Assembly (NCBI RefSeq): GCF_000485795.1
Contig: NZ_AXZL01000051.1
Location: forward strand, 1-53,719
Origin: Shewanella decolorationis S12
Lineage (GTDB): Bacteria; Pseudomonadota; Gammaproteobacteria; Enterobacterales; Shewanellaceae
Direction of reading: 5' to 3'
DNA length: 53,719 nucleotides
The position numbers and the translations under genes were made by a program. This document shows positions 26,351 to 35,210 of this stretch, piece by piece. Each line of letters opens with the position of its first letter. Position 1 is the stretch's first letter. The notes below the pieces were generated by a model. That model ran no database searches. It saw only the letters and a program-made list of their open reading frames with translations, and was not told the DNA's origin.

Positions 26351-28179
26351 TTAGCCGCTTGTTTAGAGCTTTCAATCACCACGGTATTTCGCCCACGCTC
26401 CTTCGCACGGTAAAGACAAATATCAGCACGGCGTAGCAGGCCAGATATCGTCATACCATTGAATGCATCCTTTGCCACATAAACCCCTCCTATGCTTAAG
26501 GTAATTTTACCCTTAGGCGAGCCCATATGCGGAATATTCAATTCGGCAACCTGATAACAAAGCTGGTTCGCCATCGCTTCTAATTGGATAGAAGTGACTT
26601 GTTCCACGATAATGGCAAACTCCTCACCACCAATACGCGCAATAAGTGCATTGGCTGGCAGTACCTCACATTGTTTTAAGTTTTGAGCCACTCGTCGAAG
26701 TACAACATCCCCTTCGATATGACCATAGGTATCGTTGTAGCTCTTGAAGTAGTCGATATCCAACATCAGTAAGCCGATAGCGTTGTCGTGCTGTAGTAAC
26801 GTTTCAAGGGTTTGGGTAAATGGGCGTCTATTACTCAGTCCAGTTAATTCATCTGTTTCGGCCATCACTAACAATTGCGAATTTACTGATACTAGGGCTT
26901 GCTGCAAATTCAGCATCTGTCGCTCTTTTTCTTCACGCAACATTAATTCATTTAATGCGGTCGCAAACTGAGTCAACATAACCTTCTTTTGCGGCGTCCA
27001 ATTGAGTGGCCGTGAAGTCATTGAGAGTGACAATAAACCAACGATTTCATCAGCATTTTTAATCGCAAATGCTGCAATTGAACAAATGCCAATACCTCGA
27101 ATCAACTCATATTCAACAGGTGACAAAAGCCTCAAAGCATCAACATCTTCAATGATTAGTGTCGACTCTTGCTCAAACTTTTGCGTGAGTAAGGCAACAT
27201 TGTCCTCTGAAACGCTATGGATTTCATCTCTAATAGGCTCGCAAGACCATATGCTGCGGTATTTAACTTGTCGCTGTTGGAATTCGACGATACTGACTCT
27301 TTCAACATCAAACTGCTGACCAATTTTCTGGCAGGCATGAGCAAGCGTTTCGTCTATTTTCAGTATGTCGACCTTTAAAAAAGCTAATGATATTTCCGCT
27401 AAAAGTTGACTAGCTTGTGATTGCCAGTTGAGCTCTCGAGTTCGCTCATCGACTAAACGCGACAATTGGCTCTGCTGTTGTTGCAATGCCCGTTGTTGGC
27501 GTTTGTTGAAGGCTAAATCATTGCGTATACGCTGATACATGGCCTGTAGAGAGTGCGCTACATGGCCAATCTCGTCAGGGCTTTTCACCACACTGTCGGG
27601 AACGGTTAGCTTAGGTAAGGCATTTAAATTGATCTGATTAGCAAATCGCTCCAGCGCTGATAAACGATTAGTGACCAAGAGGCGCACCAAGGTCAGGATC
27701 AGGTAAATCATCAGCAGAGTTTTTAAGCCATTACCTAACACGATAAAAATGAGTTGCTGCCATAGCTCGTAGTAAAGCTTGTCAGTGTCAAGCCCGACAG
27801 TCAGCACGCCTATTTGCTGCTCTTGGTACATAATTGGATACGTAAATAGCGTTTGTCGACGCTCATTACTGTGAATCGACGGCCCCAGCTGCATTGCCAC
27901 CCCGTCGGTGCTTTCGAGATTCACACTCGCCACCATAGGCATCATACCTAGGCCAGAAAGCAAATCAGATAAGAGTCCGTGGTCCACGTCCCAGAGCGAC
28001 TTAGCAATACTAGGCAAGATAGATTCTGAATACTCACGGATATCCGCAGTCGTCTTATCTATGCTCTCCTGATAGTTCCATATTAACTGCACAAGCATAG
28101 TCAACACGGCAAAAAACGAACTTACGCCGATAATCGTCAGCGTCATTCTGTGGCTAATTGAATGATTTCGGTGCTTCAT
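26347..28179 (-). CDS. Membrane-bound GGDEF diguanylate cyclase with periplasmic sensor and GAF-like domain
   Basis: A 610-aa protein. TM1 (about 11-33), a periplasmic sensing domain (about 34-145), TM2 (about 146-168), a HAMP-like linker, a coiled coil (about 225-255), a GAF-like domain (about 265-410) and a C-terminal GGDEF domain (about 440-605). The active site is intact: RIGGEEFAI, and ETDELTGLSNRRPF and LLMLDIDYFKSYND are typical. The RxxD inhibitory site is missing, so product inhibition by that route is unlikely. The gene follows a periplasmic binding protein gene by 16 bp, suggesting a ligand-sensing pair. Confidence 0.92.
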   Translation of the reverse strand: MKHRNHSISHRMTLTIIGVSSFFAVLTMLVQLIWNYQESIDKTTADIREYSESILPSIAKSLWDVDHGLLSDLLSGLGMMPMVASVNLESTDGVAMQLGPSIHSNERRQTLFTYPIMYQEQQIGVLTVGLDTDKLYYELWQQLIFIVLGNGLKTLLMIYLILTLVRLLVTNRLSALERFANQINLNALPKLTVPDSVVKSPDEIGHVAHSLQAMYQRIRNDLAFNKRQQRALQQQQSQLSRLVDERTRELNWQSQASQLLAEISLAFLKVDILKIDETLAHACQKIGQQFDVERVSIVEFQQRQVKYRSIWSCEPIRDEIHSVSEDNVALLTQKFEQESTLIIEDVDALRLLSPVEYELIRGIGICSIAAFAIKNADEIVGLLSLSMTSRPLNWTPQKKVMLTQFATALNELMLREEKERQMLNLQQALVSVNSQLLVMAETDELTGLSNRRPFTQTLETLLQHDNAIGLLMLDIDYFKSYNDTYGHIEGDVVLRRVAQNLKQCEVLPANALIARIGGEEFAIIVEQVTSIQLEAMANQLCYQVAELNIPHMGSPKGKITLSIGGVYVAKDAFNGMTISGLLRRADICLYRAKERGRNTVVIESSKQAAK

Positions 28180-28195
28180 GAATACCTGTTCTTTA

Positions 28196-29254
28196 TTATT
28201 GTTTTAGTAACTTCTCTAAAATCTGACTCTTAAAAATCCCAGACCAATCCCTCGCGACTAACATCTGATAAAAAGCGGAATCAGGGTTCAGTACACTAAA
28301 CAGTTTGATATTTTGATAGGGAAAATCACCGTGACTATTTTGATAATATTGCAGTTGCACCAATGCTAATACCCCAGCCAAAAAATGACCGCCCCCCAAT
28401 GCAGTGATGCTACCTTCTTGGCAAAGCTTAAGTATCTCTGGGGAGGTATTAACGGAACTCACAAGTACATCTCGTCCCGCTTCGAGCCCTTTTTCCCGTA
28501 AGGCCTTTACGACACCTACAGCCATGTTATCACTCGCAGTCCAAATCAAATTTAAATCAGGGTAGCGAGTCAGTAGCGTTAATGTTTGTCCATATGCAAT
28601 ATCCTCACTCCACTGCCCATATACAGTTTGAGTGACAGTAACATTAGGCTGCATAAAAAAGTAATCATTAGCGCCTTGCGTACGCTGCACCGATGCGGGA
28701 GTTGACTTATCGCCCGAAATTAATAAAACCTTAGCTTTTTTAGTTTCTAAACGACCGAGTAAGGTCTTAGCAGTCTCAGCACCAATCGCATAATTATCAG
28801 GAATAATTGCAGGTAATAAATAGGTTTTCCAATGCGGATCTTTTAATAAGGATTCACGTTCTGATAATGAAATATCATTTAAAATAAATTGCACATATAC
28901 AGGATGCTTATACAGCATCTGCAACATTTTAATCGCGGATTGCTTCTCATTCACCAAAATAATATGTGTTGGGAAAGAAGTATTTGATTTTAATAAAGAG
29001 TCTAACTGAGTAATCATTTTAAAATGATTACGATCTGAGTGGATAATATCTAAAGAGATATCGAGCTTAGACGCAGCAAATTCCATTAATTTGTCCACAT
29101 CGCCCCAAAAACTATCAACTTCAGACCCTGGGTTGAAAAAAACCACATTCATTTTAGCCCACGCAGGAGCTACGGAACATAACAGGCCTATCAATAAAAA
29201 ACTTAAGCACCAAAGACGCAAAGGCGAATACTCCTCGGCTATGTTTCCCCCCAT
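28196..29254 (-). CDS. Periplasmic binding protein (sugar-binding/LuxP-like fold) paired with the GGDEF sensor
   Basis: A 352-aa protein of the type 1 periplasmic-binding-protein superfamily. A signal segment (about 12-33, LWCLSFLLIGLLCSVAPAWAK) precedes MNVVFFNPGSEVDSFWGDVD. LLISGDKSTPASVQRTQGAND and LIWTASDNMAVGVVKALREK match the hinge regions of ribose-type proteins. There is no permease or ATPase gene; instead the next gene is a membrane GGDEF protein. It probably presents a small ligand to that protein, as NspS does for MbaA or LuxP for LuxQ; this is inference. Confidence 0.87.
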   Translation of the reverse strand: MGGNIAEEYSPLRLWCLSFLLIGLLCSVAPAWAKMNVVFFNPGSEVDSFWGDVDKLMEFAASKLDISLDIIHSDRNHFKMITQLDSLLKSNTSFPTHIILVNEKQSAIKMLQMLYKHPVYVQFILNDISLSERESLLKDPHWKTYLLPAIIPDNYAIGAETAKTLLGRLETKKAKVLLISGDKSTPASVQRTQGANDYFFMQPNVTVTQTVYGQWSEDIAYGQTLTLLTRYPDLNLIWTASDNMAVGVVKALREKGLEAGRDVLVSSVNTSPEILKLCQEGSITALGGGHFLAGVLALVQLQYYQNSHGDFPYQNIKLFSVLNPDSAFYQMLVARDWSGIFKSQILEKLLKQ

Positions 29255-29614
29255 TGTGTTCCGTCACAGAGGTCACTTTATTATTGTCAATTTACAACTT
29301 TGCTACCTCACAATTACCATAATTCCCCAATGGTAACCAACAGTTCGATTAAACCACAAAATAACAAAAAGTGTACTTTATAATAAAGAATATTTATTTT
29401 TGCCTCATTTTAAAGCCATAAATTACAGAATATTCATTTTAATATGAATAAGATAACTCAAATTTTGGAAGTCCATTTTTTTATTTGCTCCTTACTCATT
29501 CCTAAATTCAATACGCTAAAACATAACCACAAAGTGATAGTCTTGCCTAAGATTGCCTTACGCTTATTCTCTGTTAGTATATGTATAAATTCACAGTGAT
29601 TGAGTGCTAACAAC
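29255..29614. other. AT-rich divergent intergenic region
   Basis: About 360 bp, strongly AT-rich, between the divergently read binding-protein gene and recG. It must hold both promoters. I see no hairpin, repeat or ORF that I would call. Confidence 0.5.
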
Positions 29615-31690
29615 TTGCAGCAATTGGATCTTGTTCCGATCACCGACCTCAAAGGCGTCGCCAAAAGAGTCGCGGAAAAACTCGCCAAGCTCGGCATTAC
29701 AACAGTACAAGATCTGCTGTTTCACTTACCCCTGCGCTATGAAGACCGCACGCAAATCTATCCCATTGCCGCGCTGATGCCCGGCAATTACGGCACCATT
29801 GAAGCCGAAATCCAGTCGACGCAAATCATTCAAGGCCGCAAACGCATGCTGGTTTGCAATGTGCGGGATAATACTGGCAGCATGAGCCTGCGCTTTTTTA
29901 ACTTTTCAATGGCGCAACGTAACGCGATGCAAAATGGTATGATTATCCGCGCCTATGGCGAAATTCGTCGTGGTAATCATCAAGCAGAAATCGTCCATCC
30001 CGAGTACAAAATTGTCTATCCCGGTGAAGATATTCATTTAAGCGATACCCTTACGCCGATTTATCCGACGACAGAAGGGCTCAAACAGGCGAGTTGGATT
30101 AAGCTCACCGAGCAAGCACTCGAATTATTAGAAGACGGCGGTTTGACCGAGTTATTACCCGCACATTTGCAGCCCAACAGCATGAGCTTGAAACAAGCAC
30201 TGCAAACCCTGCATCGCCCCCACGCGGGGATATCGCAATTTGACTTAGAGCTCGGCCAGCATCCAGCGCAGCAACGACTGGTGCAGGAAGAACTGCTCGC
30301 CCATAACCTCAGCATGCTACGCCTCAGGCAGCGCAGCAATCTCGACGCTGCCGTGACCATGCACGCCAGCGGCCAGCTATTGAATCCCTTTCTCGCCTCA
30401 TTACCCTTTAAGCCTACGGGTGCGCAGCAACGTGTTGTCGCCGAGATAGGTAAAGATTTAGCGCAGCCACACCCCATGATGCGCTTAGTTCAAGGTGATG
30501 TCGGCTCGGGTAAAACCTTGGTCGCCGCCCTCGCCGCATTGCAAGCCATCGAAAACGGTTACCAAGTCGCTATGATGGCGCCCACCGAATTACTCGCCGA
30601 GCAGCATGCGGCTAACTTTGCCGCGTGGTTTGAACCCCTCGGGTTAAAAGTCGGTTGGCTGGCGGGTAAGCTTAAAGGCAAGGCACGGGCGCAATCCTTA
30701 GCCGATATTGAATCGGGTGCCGCGCAAATGGTGATAGGTACCCACGCCATCTTCCAACAGCAGGTGACCTTCAATAAGTTGGCTTTAATCATTATTGATG
30801 AACAGCACAGGTTTGGGGTTCATCAACGGATGGGACTCAGGGAAAAAGGCATCAACCAAGGTTTTCATCCTCACCAGTTGATTATGACAGCAACCCCAAT
30901 CCCGCGAACCTTAGCCATGACGGCCTACGCCGATTTGGATACCTCGATTATTGATGAGTTGCCACCCGGTCGCACGCCCGTGACCACAGTTGCCATCCCC
31001 GATTCGCGCCGCAATGAAGTGCTGGAACGCGTCCGCAACAGTGTGGTCACGGATAAGCGCCAAGCCTATTGGGTCTGCACTCTGATTGAAGAATCCGAAG
31101 TTCTCGAGTGCCAAGCCGCGGAAGATACCGCCGAAGAATTGCGCCAAGCGCTGCCGGAACTGACGATAGGTTTGGTCCACGGCCGGATGAAAAGCGCCGA
31201 AAAACAAAAAATTATGGCCGACTTCAAGGCAGGAACTATCCATTTATTGGTTGCAACCACAGTGATTGAAGTCGGCGTTGATGTCCCCAACTCCAGCTTA
31301 ATGATTATCGAAAACCCCGAACGACTGGGCCTTGCACAGTTGCACCAGCTGCGGGGCCGTGTAGGGCGCGGTGCCGTGGCGAGCCATTGTGTGTTACTCT
31401 ACAAGGCGCCATTGAGCCAAACCGCAAGCCAACGGTTAAATGTGCTCAGGCAAAGTAATGATGGTTTTGTGATCGCACAGAAAGACTTAGAGATCCGTGG
31501 GCCGGGCGAAGTACTGGGTACAAAACAAACGGGACTGGCCGAGCTGAAAATCGCCGACCTTGTCCGCGATCAGGCGCTTATCCCACATATCCAAAAACTG
31601 GCGAGCCATGTGATGTCACAGGCGCCAGAGTCGGTCGATGCCATTATTCATCGTTGGCTTGGACACAGGCAGCAATATGTTCAGGCCTAA
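29615..31690 (+). CDS. recG: ATP-dependent DNA helicase RecG, TTG start
   Basis: A 691-aa branch-migrating helicase that regresses stalled forks and processes Holliday junctions. The N-terminal wedge domain opens with ITDLKGVAKRVAEKLAKLG and LPLRYEDRTQIYPIA. The helicase motifs are Walker A LVQGDVGSGKTLVA, motif II IIDEQHRFGV, motif III TATPIPRTLA and motif VI QLRGRVGRG. No ATG fits the N-terminus: TTG 29615 has GAGTG 8 bp upstream, and TTG 29600 would add five residues. Neither is certain. Confidence 0.95.
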   Translation: MQQLDLVPITDLKGVAKRVAEKLAKLGITTVQDLLFHLPLRYEDRTQIYPIAALMPGNYGTIEAEIQSTQIIQGRKRMLVCNVRDNTGSMSLRFFNFSMAQRNAMQNGMIIRAYGEIRRGNHQAEIVHPEYKIVYPGEDIHLSDTLTPIYPTTEGLKQASWIKLTEQALELLEDGGLTELLPAHLQPNSMSLKQALQTLHRPHAGISQFDLELGQHPAQQRLVQEELLAHNLSMLRLRQRSNLDAAVTMHASGQLLNPFLASLPFKPTGAQQRVVAEIGKDLAQPHPMMRLVQGDVGSGKTLVAALAALQAIENGYQVAMMAPTELLAEQHAANFAAWFEPLGLKVGWLAGKLKGKARAQSLADIESGAAQMVIGTHAIFQQQVTFNKLALIIIDEQHRFGVHQRMGLREKGINQGFHPHQLIMTATPIPRTLAMTAYADLDTSIIDELPPGRTPVTTVAIPDSRRNEVLERVRNSVVTDKRQAYWVCTLIEESEVLECQAAEDTAEELRQALPELTIGLVHGRMKSAEKQKIMADFKAGTIHLLVATTVIEVGVDVPNSSLMIIENPERLGLAQLHQLRGRVGRGAVASHCVLLYKAPLSQTASQRLNVLRQSNDGFVIAQKDLEIRGPGEVLGTKQTGLAELKIADLVRDQALIPHIQKLASHVMSQAPESVDAIIHRWLGHRQQYVQA

Positions 31691-31868
31691 ACCTTAAGCT
31701 AACCCCTTCAAGGTAAAATAAATTAAGCCTGTTCAGCTCACTGCTATGGACAAGCGCGTGGAAACTTGCACAATGAAGCTGCCACCGACAACTCGTTGGC
31801 ACTTGCACTTTAAATGTTAGCTGCATGTATTCACCCCGTTACCTTGACACTTAAGCGAAGGATGTAAA

Positions 31869-32765
31869 ATGCAAGTTAATCAAGATGATAGAATTACACC
31901 TCAAGAAACCTCCTCAAGCAGTAATCGCTTTGCTTTGATTGCGATTGTGCTCGTCGTCCTGCTCTCTGCCGGAGGTTATCATTACTACACCAAAGATGAC
32001 TCACCCAAGCTCATCCCCAATGCGCCGATAGTGCTACCTGAGCCGCCTTCATCTGAACCTATGACGCTCGAAACCGGTACTGAGCCCGAAACCGCGCCAG
32101 TGGAAAATGAAATCCCAGCGGCTACTACGACTGAAACCGAAACCGCCGTTACGCCAACGGAACCTGAAACGCCAGTTGAAACCGTCCCGAGTCTGCCTGA
32201 GAGCGATGCCTTTGTGCATCAAAAAGCGCTGGCAATGATTAATAACAATGTGATTGGTTCATCCTTAGTGAACCAAGATTTGGTACGTCAGTTTGTGGTG
32301 TTTGTGGACAACCTAGCCCAAGGTGAATTAACCCGTAAGGTCAGCCCAGTAAAAGGCCCCGAAAAGCTATTCACTGTGTCTGAAATCACTAATAAAGTGT
32401 ATTTAAATCCAGAGAGTTACCACAGATACGATGCCTACGCGACCGTGATTGCTAACATGGATGAGCAAGCCTTAATGCACACCTACAAACAGCTTACACC
32501 TCTGTTTGACGAGGCCTTTGCCGAACTTGGTTATAGTAACGCCAAGTTCAATGACAGAATGCTGCAAGCCATTAAGATCATGCTTGCTGCTCCTATCATC
32601 GAAGAACCCATTGAGCTGAGTTCAATCAGCGTAAACTACCGCTTTGTGGATCCTAATTTAGAAGCCTTACCAAGCGCGCAAAAATTACTTGTCCGCATGG
32701 GTCCTGAAAACACCCGTAAAGTGAAAGCAGCGCTGCGTAAATTGGAAAACCAACTCGCGCAGTAA
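31869..32765 (+). CDS. DUF3014-domain membrane protein
   Basis: A 298-aa protein. One N-terminal TM helix (about 21-40), a Pro/Glu/Thr-rich periplasmic linker (about 48-115, with several ETETA/EPETP runs), then a conserved domain (about 120-295, DLVRQFVVFVDNLAQGEL and YHRYDAYATVIANMD) typical of DUF3014. AAGGATG precedes the ATG. Function unknown. It is monocistronic, ending at the hairpin at 32784. Confidence 0.85.
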   Translation: MQVNQDDRITPQETSSSSNRFALIAIVLVVLLSAGGYHYYTKDDSPKLIPNAPIVLPEPPSSEPMTLETGTEPETAPVENEIPAATTTETETAVTPTEPETPVETVPSLPESDAFVHQKALAMINNNVIGSSLVNQDLVRQFVVFVDNLAQGELTRKVSPVKGPEKLFTVSEITNKVYLNPESYHRYDAYATVIANMDEQALMHTYKQLTPLFDEAFAELGYSNAKFNDRMLQAIKIMLAAPIIEEPIELSSISVNYRFVDPNLEALPSAQKLLVRMGPENTRKVKAALRKLENQLAQ

Positions 32766-32783
32766 TAAACCAAACGGGTATTT

Positions 32784-32808
32784 AAAAGGCGCCTTGAGCG
32801 CCTTTTTT
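32784..32808 (+). terminator. Terminator after the DUF3014 gene
   Basis: AAAAGGCGC / GCGCCTTTTTT with a 5-nt loop, followed by a run of T. It isolates the aryl-polyene operon from upstream transcription. Confidence 0.9.
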
Positions 32809-32940
32809 ACATCCCTGACCCATCCCAAATAATACTTGAAGGCTTGTTCAACTCAGATTCAGTCAAACACTTTATTATCAGCCAGCCCAGACACAACAGC
32901 TGAGACAAATGTTGTCGATAGGTGATAAATTCAAATTTGG

Positions 32941-33106
32941 TTGCATTTTATTAACCACCAGAATGCAAATGGCTTCATAAAAACTAAGGACTTAGTGTAG
33001 AATGTGCCATTCAATAACTGGGGGAATTGTGTTCGTAAATCCAACGAGCGAACAGCGATAAGCTAATCAATTCATTAGTATTTTCGCTTAGTTAGGGATA
33101 ACTAAG
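32941..33106 (+). promoter_or_regulatory. Leader of the aryl-polyene operon with an inverted repeat and two GGA-loop hairpins
   Basis: The 370-bp gap before the operon contains an inverted repeat TTGCATT / AATGCAA (32941-32968, possible regulator site), a hairpin ACTAA-GGAC-TTAGT (32983-32996), and a perfect 8-bp hairpin CTTAGTTA-GGGA-TAACTAAG (33087-33106). The last ends 29 bp before the GTG start; GAGG at 33125 is the ribosome site. An alternative fold pairs AGCGA with TCGCT (33054-33088) and would compete with it. Stem-loops with ANGGA across the loop are the form bound by CsrA/RsmA. Confidence 0.6.
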
Positions 33107-33135
33107 ACAGCTTTAAATCGTGTCGAGGCAAAGTA

Positions 33136-33870
33136 GTGCAACTCACATTCAGCATCCTCTCTTGGGGCGCATGGGCACCCAAATTTCCACAGCGTGATGA
33201 CTGGCAAATCTGGTGCAAGCACTCGGCTGACACAAGCAAAGATGACTTCGAGGGAATTTCCCCTGCACTTCCCCAAGTACCCGCTATGCAGCGCAGACGT
33301 TTTAGTCGTTTAACCAAGATGATGCTGGATGTTAGCTTCCAGTGTCAGGCCGCACCTAACTGTCGCTCGATATTTGCTTCTCGCCACGGCGAGCTGCACC
33401 GCACCATTGGCCTGCTCGAAGATATTATTGAAAAACAACCGCTTTCCCCCTTAGGTTTTAGTCAGTCAGTGCATAACACTGGCAGTGGTATTTTTGGTAT
33501 TTTAACCAATAACACTGCCCCTTCGACCTCAATTGCCGCGGGCACAGAAACCCTTTCCCAAGCCATGGTGGAAGCTTTTGCCCAACTGCACCAATCGCCT
33601 GAGCCACTGCTGTTGGTGTTTGGCGATGATCCCGTTCCACCTGTCTACGATGAGTTTACCCAAGAGTTTGAGCTGCCCTTAGCCCTGGGGTTTACCCTTG
33701 CCCCTGCCGATGATGCTGCAACTGTTACTCTCACACTGAGCCAACTGACACCCGAAGAGCAACAGCAGGCCACGCCGCTATCCTATGGCATGTTGCTCCA
33801 TGCGCTGGCAACCTCACAGGATATTGCCGGCTGCTTGTCACACTGGCACTGGAACCTAGTGCATGCCTAA
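33136..33870 (+). CDS. apeC: Partial ketosynthase / chain-length-factor-like protein of the aryl-polyene cluster, GTG start
   Basis: A 244-aa beta-ketoacyl-synthase-like protein (N-terminal KS domain family). It is far shorter than a ~410-aa ketosynthase and shows no TACSS-type active-site Cys: the corresponding region is SQSVHNTGSGIFGIL. It should therefore act as a structural or chain-length partner of a complete ketosynthase (ApeC in aryl-polyene nomenclature). GTG start with GAGG 7 bp upstream. First gene of the operon; its 3' end overlaps the acyltransferase start by 8 bp. Confidence 0.85.
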   Translation: MQLTFSILSWGAWAPKFPQRDDWQIWCKHSADTSKDDFEGISPALPQVPAMQRRRFSRLTKMMLDVSFQCQAAPNCRSIFASRHGELHRTIGLLEDIIEKQPLSPLGFSQSVHNTGSGIFGILTNNTAPSTSIAAGTETLSQAMVEAFAQLHQSPEPLLLVFGDDPVPPVYDEFTQEFELPLALGFTLAPADDAATVTLTLSQLTPEEQQQATPLSYGMLLHALATSQDIAGCLSHWHWNLVHA

Positions 33871-34720
33871 CCCAGTCCCACATAATGGCGAATGTAATGC
33901 CGCCTATACGCTGCCTGAAAAACGCCGCGCGGGAATTCACTATATCCCCCGTTGGCTTGGTGGCGTCAGTTGCTACATTGCCTTTGGTTTAGGTGGACTA
34001 TTAAGCTCGTTAACCATCTTACCTCTGCTACGTTTTTGGCCGGGTACACCCGAGGCGCGGATTATCCGCGTGCAAAAAGCCGTGCACACTATGTTTAAAG
34101 GCTTTGTAGTCATGTTAACTTGGGCGGGAGTGATCCGAGTCAGTACCCATAACGCCGAGCAGTTGCGAGATGCTAAGGGCGTGATAGTCATTGCCAATCA
34201 CCCGAGTCTGGTCGATGTGGTGGTGTTAATCAGTTTGATGCCCAATGCAGGTTGTATCGTCAAACAAGGCCTTTGGCGTAATCCGTTTTTGCGCGGTGTG
34301 GTGTCCTGTGCGGGCTATATACCCAATCGCGGAGCAGAATTGATGCTTGAAGATTGCCGAGAAGTGCTCGCCAGAGGCACTAATTTAATTATCTTCCCTG
34401 AAGGTACGCGCACAGTATTTGGCTCAATAATCAATGAGTTTGCCCGGGGCGCCGCCAATATTGCCATTCGTACCCAAGCCGATATTTTACCCGTAGTTTT
34501 GCGCACCAATGTGCGTGGTTTGACAAAGGAACAACCTTGGTATGAGATCCCAAGGCAAACCATGGGAATGGCCGTCGAAATCGGCGATACAATTTCTCAC
34601 CAAGCCTATCAAGCCTCTTTAGGTGAGCATGCGAAAATGGCCCGACAATTAACTCGGGACCTTGAACAATATTATCAACAACAACTCGAAAACAATTATG
34701 ACTTTACACAACGAAATTAA
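33863..34720 (+). CDS. Lysophospholipid acyltransferase family protein (PlsC fold), ApeD position
   Basis: A 285-aa membrane-associated acyltransferase. The HX4D motif is in IVIANHPSLVDVVVLISL and the phosphate-binding motif is NLIIFPEGTRTVFG. An N-terminal hydrophobic region (about 33-60) anchors it. In this cluster it should attach the polyenoyl or another acyl chain to a lipid acceptor. It overlaps both its upstream and downstream genes, indicating tight coupling. Confidence 0.87.
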   Translation: MPNPVPHNGECNAAYTLPEKRRAGIHYIPRWLGGVSCYIAFGLGGLLSSLTILPLLRFWPGTPEARIIRVQKAVHTMFKGFVVMLTWAGVIRVSTHNAEQLRDAKGVIVIANHPSLVDVVVLISLMPNAGCIVKQGLWRNPFLRGVVSCAGYIPNRGAELMLEDCREVLARGTNLIIFPEGTRTVFGSIINEFARGAANIAIRTQADILPVVLRTNVRGLTKEQPWYEIPRQTMGMAVEIGDTISHQAYQASLGEHAKMARQLTRDLEQYYQQQLENNYDFTQRN

Positions 34721-34952
34721 ACAGTTAATTATCGACTGCCTCGACCTTGAAGATGTCAGTATTGATGATATTGAAACCGATGCACCGCTCTTTGGTGAAG
34801 GACTTGGACTCGACTCGATCGACGCGCTCGAGCTAGGTTTAGCCATCAAGAAAAAATTTGATGTCAAAATCGAAGCCAACTCGGATAGCACTAAAGCACA
34901 TTTTTACAGTGTGGCCAGCCTAGCTAAATTTATTGAATCACAGCGCCCATAG
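34698..34952 (+). CDS. apeE: Acyl carrier protein 1
   Basis: An 84-aa phosphopantetheine-binding acyl carrier protein. The attachment Ser lies in GEGLGLDSIDALEL. It starts MTLHNEIKQLIIDCLDLEDV; an upstream ATG at 34662 would add a low-complexity Asn-rich leader inside the previous gene. It is one of two carriers in tandem, with ApeF 9 bp downstream. Aryl-polyene systems use one carrier for starter loading and one for elongation; which does which cannot be read here. Confidence 0.92.
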   Translation: MTLHNEIKQLIIDCLDLEDVSIDDIETDAPLFGEGLGLDSIDALELGLAIKKKFDVKIEANSDSTKAHFYSVASLAKFIESQRP

Positions 34953-34961
34953 GAGAGGAAG

Positions 34962-35210
34962 ATGCAAAACCGTGAACAAATCCTCGCTATGCTGACCACA
35001 ATTTTGGTGGATGAGTTTGAAATCGATGCCGATGCTATTACTCCCGACGCCAATCTGTACGAAGAGTTAGATCTGGACAGCATTGATGCCGTCGATCTGG
35101 TGATTAAGCTGCAACAACTGACAGGCAAAAAAATTCAACCCGATGAATTTAAATCCGTTCGCACAGTCAACGACGTCGTTAACGCCATTGAAGGCCTAGT
35201 GAAAGACTAA
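34962..35210 (+). CDS. apeF: Acyl carrier protein 2
   Basis: An 82-aa acyl carrier protein with the 4'-phosphopantetheine Ser in EELDLDSIDAVDLV. AGGAGAGGAAG precedes the ATG, the strongest ribosome site in the operon's first half. Its stop and the start of the next gene share one base (TAATG). It differs clearly from the first carrier, so the two are not a recent duplication. Confidence 0.93.
   Translation: MQNREQILAMLTTILVDEFEIDADAITPDANLYEELDLDSIDAVDLVIKLQQLTGKKIQPDEFKSVRTVNDVVNAIEGLVKD

Noticed and set aside
26141..26413. 90-aa plus-strand ORF
   Set aside because: It runs through the MITE-like palindromic element and into the 3' end of the GGDEF gene; it has no ribosome site or recognisable domain.
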